In this document: positions 48,648 through 59,233 of the stretch, one piece after another
Layout of the letters: each line of letters begins with the position of its first letter
Numbering within the stretch: the first letter of the stretch is position 1
Source of the DNA: Symbiodinium sp. CCMP2592
Taxonomy: Eukaryota > Sar > Dinophyceae > Suessiales > Symbiodiniaceae
Reading direction: 5' to 3'
NCBI GenBank assembly: GCA_905221615.1
Contig: CAJNDT010004890.1
Location: forward strand, 1,314,599-1,378,598
DNA length: 64,000 bases
Made by a program: the position numbers and the translations under genes
The notes under the pieces: generated by a model
Told to the model about the DNA's origin: nothing
Database searches by the model: none
The model's input: the letters and a program-made list of their open reading frames with translations, nothing else

Positions 48648-48730
48648 GCGGTGCAGTGGATCATGTTCCTGTCTCAGCGTGCCTTCCTCTTCGCACTCGG
48701 AGCTCTCAGTGCCCTTGGAGCCAAGAAGGA
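48648..48730 (+). CDS. Transmembrane exon (QWIMFLSQRAFLFALGALSA)
   Basis: Acceptor ggcgcag. Reads AVQWIMFLSQRAFLFALGAL, then SALGAKKD: one clear hydrophobic helix closed by Lys-Lys. A GA donor (aag/gaccc) is possible at 48729; the frame otherwise runs to a stop at 48764. Confidence 0.5.
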
Positions 48731-48863
48731 CCCTTGGCATGACGGCGTCCGGGGCTTCTTGTGAAGACCTCTGGCCTAAAGCCATCCTAAAGTCCTAAAA
48801 TTCTGAAGCCTTAAAGCTTAAGCCGCCCGAAAGCACAGAAAGCGCTGAACCCAAGCTTGCCTC

Positions 48864-48975
48864 GGCTACGGAGCTGAGGCCGGGGACCTGAAGCAAAGCA
48901 GCATCTACCTGAACCAGCTGATGGCCTTTGCCACCATCTCCAACACGACTTCTTGCCGGCATATTATCACTTGCT
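48864..48975 (+). CDS. Exon between membrane segments (KQSSIYLNQLMAFATISNTT)
   Basis: Reads GYGAEAGDLKQSSIYLNQLM, then AFATISNTTSCRHI. The word S-S-I-Y-L-N-x-L resembles a short conserved stretch that I recall near the membrane region of dinoflagellate beta-helix/TM proteins; this is recollection, not a search result. Confidence 0.4.
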
Positions 48976-50472
48976 GTATGGGCTTTGGTTTAGCCTAAAA
49001 CCCTGAAACCCTGAAGCCCTAAACCTCAAAACCCTTAACCCTAGACCAGGATCCTCGCTGCCGTTTTGCAGACCCAGACGGCGAAGGACATCAAAAGTGA
49101 AGCCGCCGCTCCGCCGGCATTTCGGAGCTTTCCCCTTTTTCCCATTCTATCATGCTACAGCATATGATCTTACAACATGACCTCAAGTTATATGATTCTG
49201 TAATGCATTGTACAATATTAGACTATGTTGTATTCTATTCTGTTAAGCTATATTCAAGTATATAATATCATTGTATATTATCTGCTGTTACATTATGTAA
49301 CGTTACATCATCTTGTACCATACTATGAAACAGTACATCACACTATCTCATTCTATATTGCATGACATTGCATTACACTTGTAGTCATATTGAACTTAAT
49401 TGAATTGTACTGTATATTGTACTATATTGCATTGCCTTATCTCACTTCGCCGTTTGTCAGAGCCTTGAACCCAGGCGAACTTCTTCTTCAATGCGGCTGC
49501 GCACACGGCCGAGGCGGCTTCCGGACAAGGAGCTCCTGGGGATCCCAGACCTAGTGTTGTCAGGAGTTTTTGTCTAGTAGGGTTTAGGCTTTAGGGTTTT
49601 ATTGGTTTAGGGCTGAGGGTTTTCGGTGCAGGGTTTTAGGGAGCTTTAGGGAGCCTTCCCTCTATAAACGGGTGGTCTTTTCCTGCGATTTCCTAGGGTA
49701 TGGGGCCCCTGACAACGAAGCCCCCGAAACACCCGAAAAAGTTTCGGAGAACCCTGAACCATACAACCCTGAACCTGAACTGACTCTATAGTCTCCTTAG
49801 GAATTATCTTTATATTGGTTCATATAAAAACCAAGAGAATATTAGAGATATTATTTTATTATGGTTCTACGGGGGGTGTAGGAATTATATACCATAAACC
49901 CTTGATGATCGACATGGTCCTGGTCTGACTACGAACCGGGTTGAAGGTGGGGGTGATGGTAACGATGGTGATGGTCATGCCACGGCCTCTATGATGCATT
50001 CTGCGATGAACTCCAACAATGCCATGAACACAGAGGGTGGTGAGTGACACTCTGCACTTCGTGGTGTCCTTCAAGGGTGTCTGACTGTGCCATTTGAGGG
50101 TGTCTCTACAACGTTGGGTCCAATGCGGGTGTCATGATGGGAGGGAGTGGATGGTTTCTGTTTTGCTTGGCTGAGAGGCCACAGAGGATAGTGCAGCAAA
50201 AAGAAAGTGCACACCCCAGTCTAAAAAAACACTAAACTTTGAACCCTGAATGCTAAGCCACAAACCCTCAAGCCTACCGGAAGGTCAAGTCTTCGTGTCG
50301 GCTGGAAGCCGCAGCACAGAGACGCAAGGTTATCCCGGAATGCATCGCGCTGAGCTATAAACCCTAAACTCCCGAAACCCGAAACTCTGAAACCTGCAAT
50401 CCTGAACCCTAAACGCTATCGGCCAGTCGGACCCCGCTCCTGCCAGGATCTTTACGCAGCGCCTCCTCGCAG
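48976..50472. other. Presumed intron, AT-rich part and telomere-like pieces
   Basis: 49130-49440 is strongly AT-rich with recurring words such as tgtattatat and cattacat. TTTAGGG-like tracts occur near 49580-49650 and 49020. No exon was supported, though agccttgaacccaggcg... at 49461 could be one. Confidence 0.4.
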
Positions 50473-50540
50473 TGCCTCTTGTCCTACGTCGGCTTCGAGA
50501 AGACCATGTGGCTTGGTCGCAAGATGTCCCGCTCGATGAG
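50473..50540 (+). CDS. Possible exon (CLLSYVGFEKTMWLGRKMSR)
   Basis: Acceptor cctcgcag. Reads CLLSYVGFEKTMWLGRKMSR then SMR. Length and splice context are plausible; no family recognised. Confidence 0.3.
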
Positions 50541-50677
50541 ACCCTCTTTGACTTTAGTTTTTCACAGCCCGTGGGTGTACTGTCTCGGCTGCACAGCAGT
50601 GATGACTCCGCGGTTAACCCTAAACCCCAACATCTCAACCCTGAGCCGTAAATCCTCATTGCGGTTATCCTGCGAAC

Positions 50678-50728
50678 TGCGGCTCAGATGGGGCGCTCAC
50701 CTACTGGATGTGGTCGCTGGGCCGCAGA
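50678..50728 (+). CDS. Possible short exon (CGSDGALTYWMWSLGRR)
   Basis: Reads CGSDGALTYWMWSLGRR, aromatic and membrane-interface-like. Short and without a clear acceptor. Confidence 0.25.
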
Positions 50729-51949
50729 GACCTGGGAACTAGAAGCCGGGGATGCGAATGGCTCCTTTAAGGCGTTCCTTCAAAGGTTCCTGGAAGGGTT
50801 TCCATCAAGTGTTTCTCTAAGGGTTCTTTCAAGAGTTCCTTTAGGGGATCCTTGTAGCAAGGATCCTTCTTTTGCTAATACCGCTGTGGGGCCTCCATGA
50901 TCCATGGGGTCCTTTGGATCCTACTATGCTATCATGAAGGCTCCTTTATGGGGTCCTGCGACGAAGGAGTCTACTATCTTTCGTGGGGTCCTTCAGAGAG
51001 ACGGATGCCATAGTAATAGCGCATTTACCATAGCTGTAAGTTCAGGGCTTCGGTGTGTTTGAAAATGTGCGTGTTTTCGGAGTCTTCAAGCAGCCTTCGA
51101 GAGTATTGAGTAGTGTGCCTCGCCTTCTAGGCTCCCAACCCTGCATTTGAGTTGCCAGTCTCCGACATTGCTAGGCTGTGGCAGCCGGGCTGATTTCATT
51201 GCTGTCCTTGATGAAGGATTCTCGTGCTGCGCTCATCGCAGGCCCGGGCATCTCAGCAGGAAAGCCTCTAGACACGGCAATCCTTTCTGCATGGAGCAAT
51301 GGACCCCCCAGTCCAAGTATGAAATTCGAAGAGTTGCTTCATTGATCCGAGAAATTCTTGTGCTTTGTCGCCTCTGCCTGGACCTCAAAACTCAAACCTT
51401 AAACCCGAAGTCCGAAGCAGGTTTTGCGTTGAAGGTACCCGCCCGGCATTGCGACAGCTCTCAGAAGATCGGTACATGTGTGTTCGTGTGTCTGCAAACA
51501 GCTGAACTCAGTGAAGGCAGGTGTATACATGTATGACCTAGATGTATAAATGCTTGTTCACACGTACATACATGCGTGCATGCATGTATGCATGTAAGTA
51601 TGTATGTAGGTAGGTAGGAATGTATGTGTGCATACATAATTCGCATATTCTTATATTCATGTCTTCGTTTTTGCGCATGTATATGCTTGTGGTTTTATGC
51701 ATTTGTACACGTGTGTGTGTACGTGTTAAAGCCAATACGCATATGTTTATGTGCTTATATGTACAACTTGTACCTACTCTACCTATCTACCTGTCTTCCC
51801 ATCTTCTTACAGTAGTCGCCTGACTGCCTATCTGCCTATCTGCCTTCTGCCTATCTACCTACCTGCCTCACCACACACCTAGCTTCCTAGCTACCTAGCT
51901 AACAAGCTACCTACTTATCTGTCTCTCTGTCTCTCTGTGTCTCTCTCTC

Positions 51950-51983
<34 letters not shown>

Positions 51984-52054
51984 GGTCGGTCGGTCTGTCG
52001 GTCTGGTCTGGTCTGGTCTGGTCTGGTCTGGTCTGGTCTGGTCTGGTCTGGTCC

Positions 52055-52085
<31 letters not shown>

Positions 52086-52146
52086 GTATTTGTGTGCAGA
52101 ATACTTGTGTCTTTGTGTCCATTTTACGGTCTTCCTCTTCTGCAGA
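50729..52146. other. Presumed intron with several microsatellites
   Basis: Contains a degenerate series of ggttcctttaaggg-type words (50760-50860), a tatg/catg tract (51545-51640) and the ctgt/ggtct tract listed separately. No exon supported. Confidence 0.4.
51906..52087. repeat. Compound microsatellite: (CTGT)n - (GGTCT)n - (CTGT)n
   Basis: Starts with ctct/ctgt tetranucleotides, passes through cggt units, becomes a run of about ten ggtct pentanucleotides (about 52003-52052), then returns to ctgt. Both strands are open in some frames, which explains the long spurious ORFs here. Confidence 0.95.
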
Positions 52147-52251
52147 GATCCCTTGCGCTTTTCGAGACTCAGCCCGCAAGCACTCTTCAGCCATGATGGA
52201 GGCATGAACTGCTTCCTGCCCACAATAGCTGCCGACTTTGGGAAGTATCTG
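52147..52251 (+). CDS. Possible exon (LSPQALFSHDGGMNCFLPTI)
   Basis: Acceptor cttctgcag, followed by a GT donor at ctg/gtgtgcc. Reads DPLRFSRLSPQALFSHDGG, then MNCFLPTIAADFGKYL. Good splice context on both sides; no motif recognised. Confidence 0.4.
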
Positions 52252-52856
52252 GTGTGCCAGGGGCCCAAGTTTCTTTAACAAGAGACAAGGAAATGCTAAC
52301 ACCGCATCGATCACCGATCCTGACGGAAGCCCGATCCTCGAAGAGCCAAAGCAAATTGAAGGCACCCTCTGCTCCAGATCCTACCTCGACACCCAGCATG
52401 CACAAACCGAATCCTCAACCCAACACCCACGATCAACATCTCGAGCTCCATCTGTGCGGCCACGAAGCCACGAAACTGCAAGCTTCCTGGTTTCCCAGTC
52501 TGGTTTCGAGTGTTGACAAGTCCTGAGAGTTGCAGGCTTGGATTCGTTGTTCTGAGATGTGAGATGTGTTGTGGGGTTGAGGGATGTAAGGCGTCGTGGT
52601 TATGCCGACCCTAAGAAGGAAAAACTACTATAGAAGCCTAAATCATGACCAACATTATTGTTAGACTTCCTTGTTATAACTATACCATAAAGGAGCCCCC
52701 AAAAACCCTATTCTAATTATGAAGGCCCCTACACTACCGAAGTCTCAGGCTACCGCCTGCGGCGCGATCAGGGCCTTGAGTGCACTTTCCTCCCTGGAAG
52801 TGGAGGACTCGCCATGGCGACGCAGGTTGGGCAGAGGGGCAGTTGAGGAGTTCAGG

Positions 52857-52942
52857 TGTTTAGGGTTTAGGGTTTAGGGTGTAGGGTGTAGGGTTTAGGG
52901 TTTAGGGTTTAGGGTTTAGGGTTTAGGGTTTAGGGTGTAGGT
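52857..52942 (+). repeat. Interstitial telomere-like repeat (TTTAGGG)
   Basis: About twelve copies of tttaggg, three of them as tgtaggg. Confidence 0.95.
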
Positions 52943-53207
52943 TTTGGATGCCGACCCAGAGAATTGACAGCAGGGACCCTTTAAGTTGCTTGAAAGGCTT
53001 CAGCTAAGATTCCTCCCGGGCAGGGACACTGACGCTTCCTTAACCGTAGATGTATGACCTCTTGAGCATCTAGCAAAGTTGGAAGGACACCAAGTTTTCG
53101 GTGGTTTACGATGTTGATTCCGCCTTCCTTTGCTTTGCAGGATGTCCTCAGTTCAAGATTTGCGTTTTGTATGCAAGAAGAGCTGAGATCTCCATCTCAC
53201 TCTATCC

Positions 53208-53240
<33 letters not shown>

Positions 53241-53984
53241 CCTTTATCTATCTATCTACCGGTTTGTCGGTCTTTCTGTCTGTCTATATATCCCTACCTG
53301 TCTATCTATCGTTCGGTTTTCTACAATCATCTGTTATGTACCTCAAGACCCATAAGCTGGCCACATCGATGGATAGATGCATACCCCGACAGTGAAGTCA
53401 ACAGCGACATACCCTCACGGCCCTGATGCTAGTGTTATCCAGCTCCATTGCCTTTCCCAACACCGTCAAGCCGCGCTGAAGCTCGAGGTGGTGGGGGGCT
53501 TCATTCTGTTTATGGTCGCCGCTCTTTGGACATGGCCCCTTGTCCGTTGGCGGTGTAGGGTCAATTGCTGAGCTGTTTCGGGTTCAGCCCTGGGGGCATC
53601 TGAGTTTCGCAGTTGCTTTCGCTGCATTTCATGGTTTTCCAGGGGTTCGAAGGTTTGTGGTCGATCTCAAACTCCAATGCATCAATTACATTCGTATACT
53701 CCTAGCTTGAAAGGCTGGTGTCAGGTTGAGTTTCAGATTACTGTAGGCCATGCGCTGCTAGCCTAAAGCCTAAACTCTACATCGTACATCCTGCACCCCA
53801 AGCCCTGCACCTTGCAGCCCGAACCCTAAAACCGAAACTTCAAGCCAGGGCTGCCACAGCCCTAGGCGGGGTCTGTACCGCCCTGAAGCCTAAGCCTTGA
53901 CCCTAAGATTCTCTTGAATCGTGTTTGGGTTCTCGTGAGCGTTTAGGGTTCAGGGCGCTGGAGTCTCTGGGCAGCCAGGAACCC

Positions 53985-54027
53985 TAGACCCTAAACCCTA
54001 AACCCTAAACTCAAAACCCTAAACCCT
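53985..54027 (-). repeat. Interstitial telomere-like repeat (CCCTAAA)
   Basis: About five copies of ccctaaa, one disturbed (ctcaaaa), opposite in orientation to the array at 52857. Confidence 0.85.
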
Positions 54028-54916
54028 TTGGCTAGCGTGCCAGGCAGGAAGTCGGAGGCTTGAGGTCAGTAGCGGCTCGGAGGTTCTATTCTACTGTAAA
54101 TACATCACATTGGAGAACCCCTAGAAATCCCATAATTAAGGAGCCCCGGATATCCCATGGCTATATGAAGGAGCTTTAAGGAATAGATAGATGCAGTGAC
54201 GAACCCTGAGGAATCATACTAGTAATTCTGCAGGACCGGTATATTTCAGCACGAGTCGTTCATTCCGACTGCCTCGAGGCTCAGCCTTTCCAGATCCGAC
54301 GAGGCGGGCGAAGGGTGGGGATGCCCGACGAAACTCGCGTGGCTTCTAAGCCCGAAGGGGTTGAGTTTAGGGTTACGGGTTTCGATTTTTTATTTAAACT
54401 GTAAGGGTTTCAGGAGTTTAGAGTTTAGGGTCAAGGGTTTCGACTGCACACCCAAACAGGGTTTAGGGTTAAGGGCTTAGTCAGATCTTCATGTGGGCAC
54501 TGCATGGTAAGCACTGCCACTTCGGAAACCCTAACTCCAGATCCCCTGCCTCGAGGCTGAAGACCTAACCCAGAAATGACCGAAGCACCATCCGAAGGCG
54601 GGCACCTCCAAGACTCCTAACCCTAAGCCCTAAACCCAAACCCCAACTTTTTGAGAGTTTCGGGTTTAGGCTTTTAGGGTTTAGGGGTCCTAAGCCCCGG
54701 GCCCCAAAGCCTAAGCCCTAAACCGAGGGGAACCAAGCGCTACGTCAGGAAGTGAGCTAGTGCACGCTCATTGAGGGAGTCTGTCTGCGGAGAAAGGGAG
54801 GCTGTTGGACTTAGAAAGGCCCCTAAGTTCTCAGGCCTGGCGCTTCTCTTTAGTCAAGCTCTCCGAAGCCTCAGCCGCGAGCCGTGACATTTCGGCTGGC
54901 AGGATCCTAAACCCAG

Positions 54917-55006
54917 CCACGTGGTCTTCCTGACCAGCAAGTACCAGCGCAGATACTCGCTCTTCGAGACGGAGCGCTTGATCAGGAGCCGTGCTGTCAT
55001 CTTGTG
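54917..55006 (+). CDS. Exon with conserved-looking charged motif (FLTSKYQRRYSLFETERLIR)
   Basis: Acceptor acccag. Reads HVVFLTSKYQRRYSLFETER, then LIRSRAVILW. The order F-L-T-x-x-Y, aromatic, E-x-x-E-x-x-R is like the juxtamembrane stretch of dinoflagellate membrane proteins that carry beta-helix ectodomains, as I recall it. The end near 55006 is a guess. Confidence 0.45.
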
Positions 55007-55186
55007 GTGGGGTTCACGATTATTGCCGCCATCAGCACTAGCCCATGTCGAAGATCACAGTGTTTCCACTCGCATGACACAGGAAAGGCCTTAGGTGTGA
55101 ACAGTTTTGAATACGCTTTTGCCCAGCAGTGTTCAGTGTGCGTCGCGTGAATCTTGTCGGGCCCGATGCCTTCAACCCGGTGGCAG

Positions 55187-55261
55187 GAAGACGCTCTTCA
55201 CGTTCATCGGCGCTTTGCTGCCCATCGACTCCTCCCCAGCGTTGCAGATGGGCTGCCTAGG
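55187..55261 (+). CDS. Hydrophobic exon (KTLFTFIGALLPIDSSPALQ)
   Basis: Acceptor gtggcag, GC donor gctgcctag/gcgagcg. Reads KTLFTFIGALLPIDSSPALQ then MGCL. Moderately hydrophobic, possible membrane segment. Confidence 0.4.
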
Positions 55262-55730
55262 CGAGCGTGTGTAAGAGACTATCGGGTCGAGTCTTCCGGG
55301 CTTTTGTCATGCTGGAGGGAGTTCTTTTTAGGGGATCGCATGGTTATTCAGACTTTGCAAGTATTGAGAAACGGGCTCCGTGGGCAAAGTGGCCGGATTC
55401 TTCGTTGAATTGAATCGGGCTTGCGACCTTCCAGACTCTCGATGCCAGCCTTAGCGGAAGACTCCCCAAACCGGTTTATACATCCGAAGCCAGAAATGCT
55501 TGGAGAAGTCTCGCAAGCTTCTGAGATCGGCAGGTGCAGTCGCATAATCAAGAATCCAGTCCGTGTTGTTGTCCAAAATCTAAACCCTGAGCACCCAAAG
55601 CATCAGAACAGCTATCCGCCCTGAACCCTGAACCCTAGGAACCTTGAGATTCTGAATCCGGGCAGGAGGAACAGAGGCGACAAATAAAAAATACATGGGC
55701 CTATCAAAGCAGCCTCTTGGACTTTGCCAG
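55262..55730. other. Presumed intron
   Basis: No exon recognised. The conserved-looking region at 55440-55500 (atgccagccttagcggaag) is open in one frame only briefly. Confidence 0.4.
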
Positions 55731-55815
55731 GCATTGTGGTTTCGGTGTCGCTGTTTCTGTACTGCCGCTACAAGCCTTACCACTCGCCGGAGTGGAACTG
55801 GAGCGCTGGGTTCCG
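55731..55815 (+). CDS. Transmembrane exon (IVVSVSLFLYCRYKPYHSPE)
   Basis: Acceptor tttgccag, GT donor ttccg/gtgaag. Reads IVVSVSLFLYCRYKPYHSPE then WNWSAGF: a hydrophobic helix followed by a positively charged, aromatic cytosolic start. One of the clearest exons of this region. Confidence 0.6.
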
Positions 55816-56045
55816 GTGAAGTAAAGTGAAGTAAAGAGATCGGAATAATCTTGCTAGAAAAGCACTCCAAACACTTGTTCTGGCCATTACAGCTTCTGCA
55901 GCAAGTGGTTAATGTTTGGCTGATCTCTCAGCACATTGGGCCAGTGTGAGGGGCTATGTCAAGGATCCTACCATCTAAGCTTTGTCTTGACAGCCCTAAA
56001 CCCCAACACTTGGTGTGAGTATAACATATCCCAAAACTCCTGCAG

Positions 56046-56092
56046 GATCGAAATCTGGTTGCTCTTCGCTGCGACGGTGATGATCACGAGTG
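56046..56092 (+). CDS. Transmembrane exon (IEIWLLFAATVMITSVS)
   Basis: Acceptor ctcctgcag. Reads IEIWLLFAATVMITSVSTL, a plausible membrane helix. The donor is unsure. Confidence 0.5.
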
Positions 56093-56619
56093 TGTCCACT
56101 TTGCAGCGTGACTGAGGGTTTAGTTTACGGTTTGCAGTTAAAGGTTCTGGGTTTAAGTTTTAGGCTTGAGGGTTTCGGCTGTAGAACTGAGGGTGTAAGA
56201 TTGCAGGTTTAGAGTGCTTTGCGGCTCAGCCCGAATCACTGAATTTCGGGCTATTTCGGCATTTGGGACTTCTGGGTTTACCCTAGACCCAAGACCCTCA
56301 CCCCGGAACGGGACGGTCAGGTCCAAGACCGGAGCTCCTCCGTTCTGATGGTTCAAACCAAAAAATCCGAAGCTCGTGTATTTAGGGGCCTCAAAAAAAT
56401 TTGGGATGGGTATTCGGGTACATGATAGAATAGCACACACAGCTTGCACGCTCGGGCTCGGCAAGGCAGAACCGCGAGCGAGTACATGATAGAATAATCA
56501 TCATGTATTCAGGTTCGGCATGCATCCCCGGTCAAGAAGCCGCAGCACGGTCCTTGCATCCAAGACTGCCGAGGCTTGCGAATGAGTTCCATTGGGGGCA
56601 TTCGGTACCCACTCAGCAG
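56093..56619. other. Presumed intron
   Basis: No exon supported. Short telomere-like words (gtttagagt, ggtttaag) near 56115-56215. Confidence 0.4.
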
Positions 56620-56681
56620 TCGATCATCTTCGCAACTGCAGGCATTGCGGCGGTGGCAAGCTGCTTGGTGAAGCAGCGAAG
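56620..56681 (+). CDS. Hydrophobic exon (SIIFATAGIAAVASCLVKQR)
   Basis: Acceptor actcagcag, GT donor cgaag/gttgat. Reads SIIFATAGIAAVASCLVKQR, a membrane helix ending in basic residues. Confidence 0.5.
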
Positions 56682-57394
56682 GTTGATGCTCCCTTCTTTG
56701 CCATAACAGCCCCACTAGTTGAGATCCCAAAACTGCAAAGCCTGAATGCTAGATTCCCAAAGTGGCAATCATTTGTGGCTTTGTACTTCGAACAAGAATT
56801 TGAGCTTTACAAGTACTATTGCTGTCTCCGCTGCTATTGTAGTTATTGTCGGTGGTGTTGATTTACTGCTGCTGCTACTGCTGTTGCTGCTGCTTTGCTG
56901 TCATTCTCGCTAGGATCATCGACGGAGTTGTCATGTTGGTGACGGTGGCAAGGGTGGTGTCGGTTTTGATGAGTGACGATGATGTTGTTACCAACAGAAC
57001 CTGGCAACAACCACGAACACAACCACAGCAGCAATAATGACAACGACGACGACAGTGATAGCGACAGCGAACAGCGGACAGAGACAGCAACAGCAACGCA
57101 CCAGCAAAAGCAAGCAACAACAACCACGACGACCATGGCGACGCCTAGAAGACGACTTAAACGTTGGAGGTTTGTCACTGTTCGTGATTGTGATCTTTGA
57201 TACCACACCTTTAGGATTCTGGTGTTTATCTGGGTTTTGCGGCCCTTATCCCACGCGCCATGATACCGGGCTCAGGGTCAGGGCTCGGGGTTTAGGGTTT
57301 CAGGGTATGATACGGGGCTCCAGTTTAGGAGTTTAGGGCTCAGGGTTTAGGGTTTTAGAGTTTAGGGCTCAGGCTCAGAGGTTACGGGCCCCAG
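56682..57394. other. Presumed intron with GTT/GCT and CAA/CAG repeats
   Basis: 56850-57115 holds degenerate trinucleotide repeats (ctgctgctg, gttgttg, caacaacc) that switch strand bias from pyrimidine/GT-rich to purine/CA-rich around 56990, giving long Gln- or Leu/Val-rich shadow ORFs on both strands. Telomere-like tracts at 57285-57360. Confidence 0.5.
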
Positions 57395-57459
57395 GTGCCA
57401 TCATGGCTTTTCGAGTGATCCAAGAGCTGGTCCGGGAACAGAGGCAGGAAGAACCGCGG
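57395..57459 (+). CDS. Possible charged cytosolic exon (MAFRVIQELVREQRQEEPR)
   Basis: Acceptor ccccag, GT donor ccgcg/gttgag. Reads AIMAFRVIQELVREQRQEE, an amphipathic charged helix as expected for a cytosolic tail. Confidence 0.4.
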
Positions 57460-58126
57460 GTTGAGGGCTTCAGGGAACCAGGGGTTGAGGGTTTAGGGTC
57501 GAGGGGTTTGGGGTTTAGGGCACCTCAGCTTGGAGAGGAAAAGACTGTTCTGGCAATCTGCTACGGCACCACATTGCGGAGTTGAGTTTTTGCGAGGATC
57601 GGGCTCCAAACACAGCCAAAGCCGTAGATCCTTGCGATCAAGATCCGAAAGCAAATAAGAGTGAGTTTGGTGGTGGGGTCATAGGGTCCCATCGTTTCTG
57701 AAACTTCGGTACGAATGTCGAGTTGTCTTGATTGGAACTTCTGCGCCGTTGCAGGTGCGACCACACGAGATTCGTGTGCTCACAGGATTCCGTCCTGCTG
57801 TGACCTCCTGGCCTGTGAAGCCTTAAACCTTTATCACAATTAACGCCCTTATCATGTATAAGAGCCCCACTAAACCTTCATGTTCAAACTTATATAAATA
57901 CGATCCCCAAACCCGAATATACAAGCCTGAACAGATAGCAATACTATTCATTAGGGATCCCCATTTTCCATTATAGCCTGTTCTTATTGCTAAGGCCCAT
58001 ATGCTATTCTATGTCTTAAGGCCCCTTAACAGTAAACTCAAACCCTTAAACCCTTAAACCCCAAACCCTACACCCTCAAAGCCTTCACCCTGAAACCCCA
58101 GTCCACAAATCGATGTTCTGCCGCAG
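57460..58126. other. Presumed intron
   Basis: No exon supported. Telomere-like tracts at about 57480-57520 and 58030-58075. Confidence 0.4.
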
Positions 58127-58183
58127 GCAAGCAGCCAAGTGAGCTTGGAGGACTACAGCCTCAAACTTTGCCACGGCGGTTAA
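58127..58183 (+). CDS. Possible last exon of the host gene (SSQVSLEDYSLKLCHGG, stop)
   Basis: Acceptor gccgcag. Reads ASSQVSLEDYSLKLCHGG and stops at TAA 58181. It is followed within about 400 bp by the start of the downstream gene copy, consistent with the end of gene copy 1. Confidence 0.4.
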   Translation, partial: ASSQVSLEDYSLKLCHGG

Positions 58184-58559
58184 AATCAAAAACGGTGCCT
58201 TAAGATTTTGAGTTGCTTTTTCGAGTACGGCTCGTATAAGTTTTATAAGGGCTCCTTAGGGGTTGAAAAACCAGGGCTCGCAGTAATTGGAACAGGGCTT
58301 TGGGCTTTGGGGGCATATCATGACATAGCAAAGTATACTTAGCAGGGGTCTCTGGGGGTATCTGGAACTTAATGGACCCTCTAGACACGCAGTAGCGCAG
58401 TCTGTCCTGATCTTTCCTGGAAAGACCTTGCACGACCATAGACGTGGTGGCTGTTGTTATTGGATGAGGATGAACTTCTGCCTGCTATTCGTCCTTGGTG
58501 TTTCACTGCCGCAGCCGTAGGCTGGCAGTTGGTCACCAGACCAGAGACCTTTAAGCCGC
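58184..58559. other. Spacer between the two gene copies
   Basis: No gene. Given the tight spacing, the 3' UTR of copy 1 and the promoter of copy 2 should lie here; no motif was recognised. Confidence 0.35.
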
Positions 58560-59023
58560 TTCTGCATTGCAGGCAAACTGGCAGTTGCATATAACGGGGT
58601 GTGGGTGGCTGGGTGGGGAAGAAAGAGCCAGAGTCGTGAGACGTGGATGACGAATAACGAGTCATTTTCCTTAAACTCCGAACACAAGAGGTGCTAAACC
58701 GCTTGAGCAAAGACAGCCGTCGACAACTGTTCGTATACACTGCGTTCATGCTGTCGCCTTAAGACCTCGCAACGGCGCGCGAACGCTCCTGTCTCTCTTG
58801 CATCTAATCAGACGATTTTTGCAGAAACACGAACGGGCTCATATTTTCACAGAGTCAAACATAAGGGTGGAGGAGTTGTTATGCATGAGGTTGACGACTG
58901 GAACAAGGAGGTAAAGGTGTGACGTGTGCCGCAGCCACAGCCCTGGCTCCCAGCCAGAGAGCTCATGGCTCCGTTGTTTGACTTCATAGGCTGAAGCCGG
59001 GGTGCCTTCCATGTCTCTGGCTC

Positions 59024-59071
59024 ATGGCCTGTTCCGGGACCTTCGCCACGATCCTTCTGGGAGCCTTGGCT
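59024..59071 (+). CDS. Signal-peptide-like first exon of beta-helix gene, copy 2
   Basis: MACSGTFATILLGALA, followed by the same TGA as in copy 1. Five codons differ in the 16, all keeping a secretory-signal character. Confidence 0.4.
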
Positions 59072-59146
59072 TGATCTGCGCTGGTTTCCAAACGCATGTC
59101 GTACCCAAGCCGTTTCCTTGCAAGCCAACCGGTTCGCGGTACCCCA

Positions 59147-59233
59147 GAAGCGGCCCCAGGGCTGTGCATCATCGGCTGCGCTGTGCGCCCTTCGCGAGAG
59201 GCGGTCCAGCAGCTCCTGGAAACTGAGGCCGAC
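59147..59233 (+). CDS. Conserved exon, copy 2
   Basis: Reads EAAPGLCIIGCAVRPSREA, then VQQLLETEAD; equal in length to 3131-3217. The flanking sequence differs by indels while this stretch does not. Confidence 0.4.

Larger units (their letters stand above)
52252..54916. other. Presumed intron rich in telomere-like repeats
   Basis: TTTAGGG arrays at 52857-52942 and CCCTAAA at 53985-54027, further scattered copies in both orientations, and a ctgt/ctat microsatellite at 53205-53315. No exon supported. Confidence 0.5.

Noticed and set aside
51937..52278. Open frames of Leu/Ser/Val or Asp/Arg/Gln repeats on both strands
   Set aside because: Produced by the ctgt/ggtct microsatellite; only the last part, after the acceptor at 52146, was kept as a possible exon.
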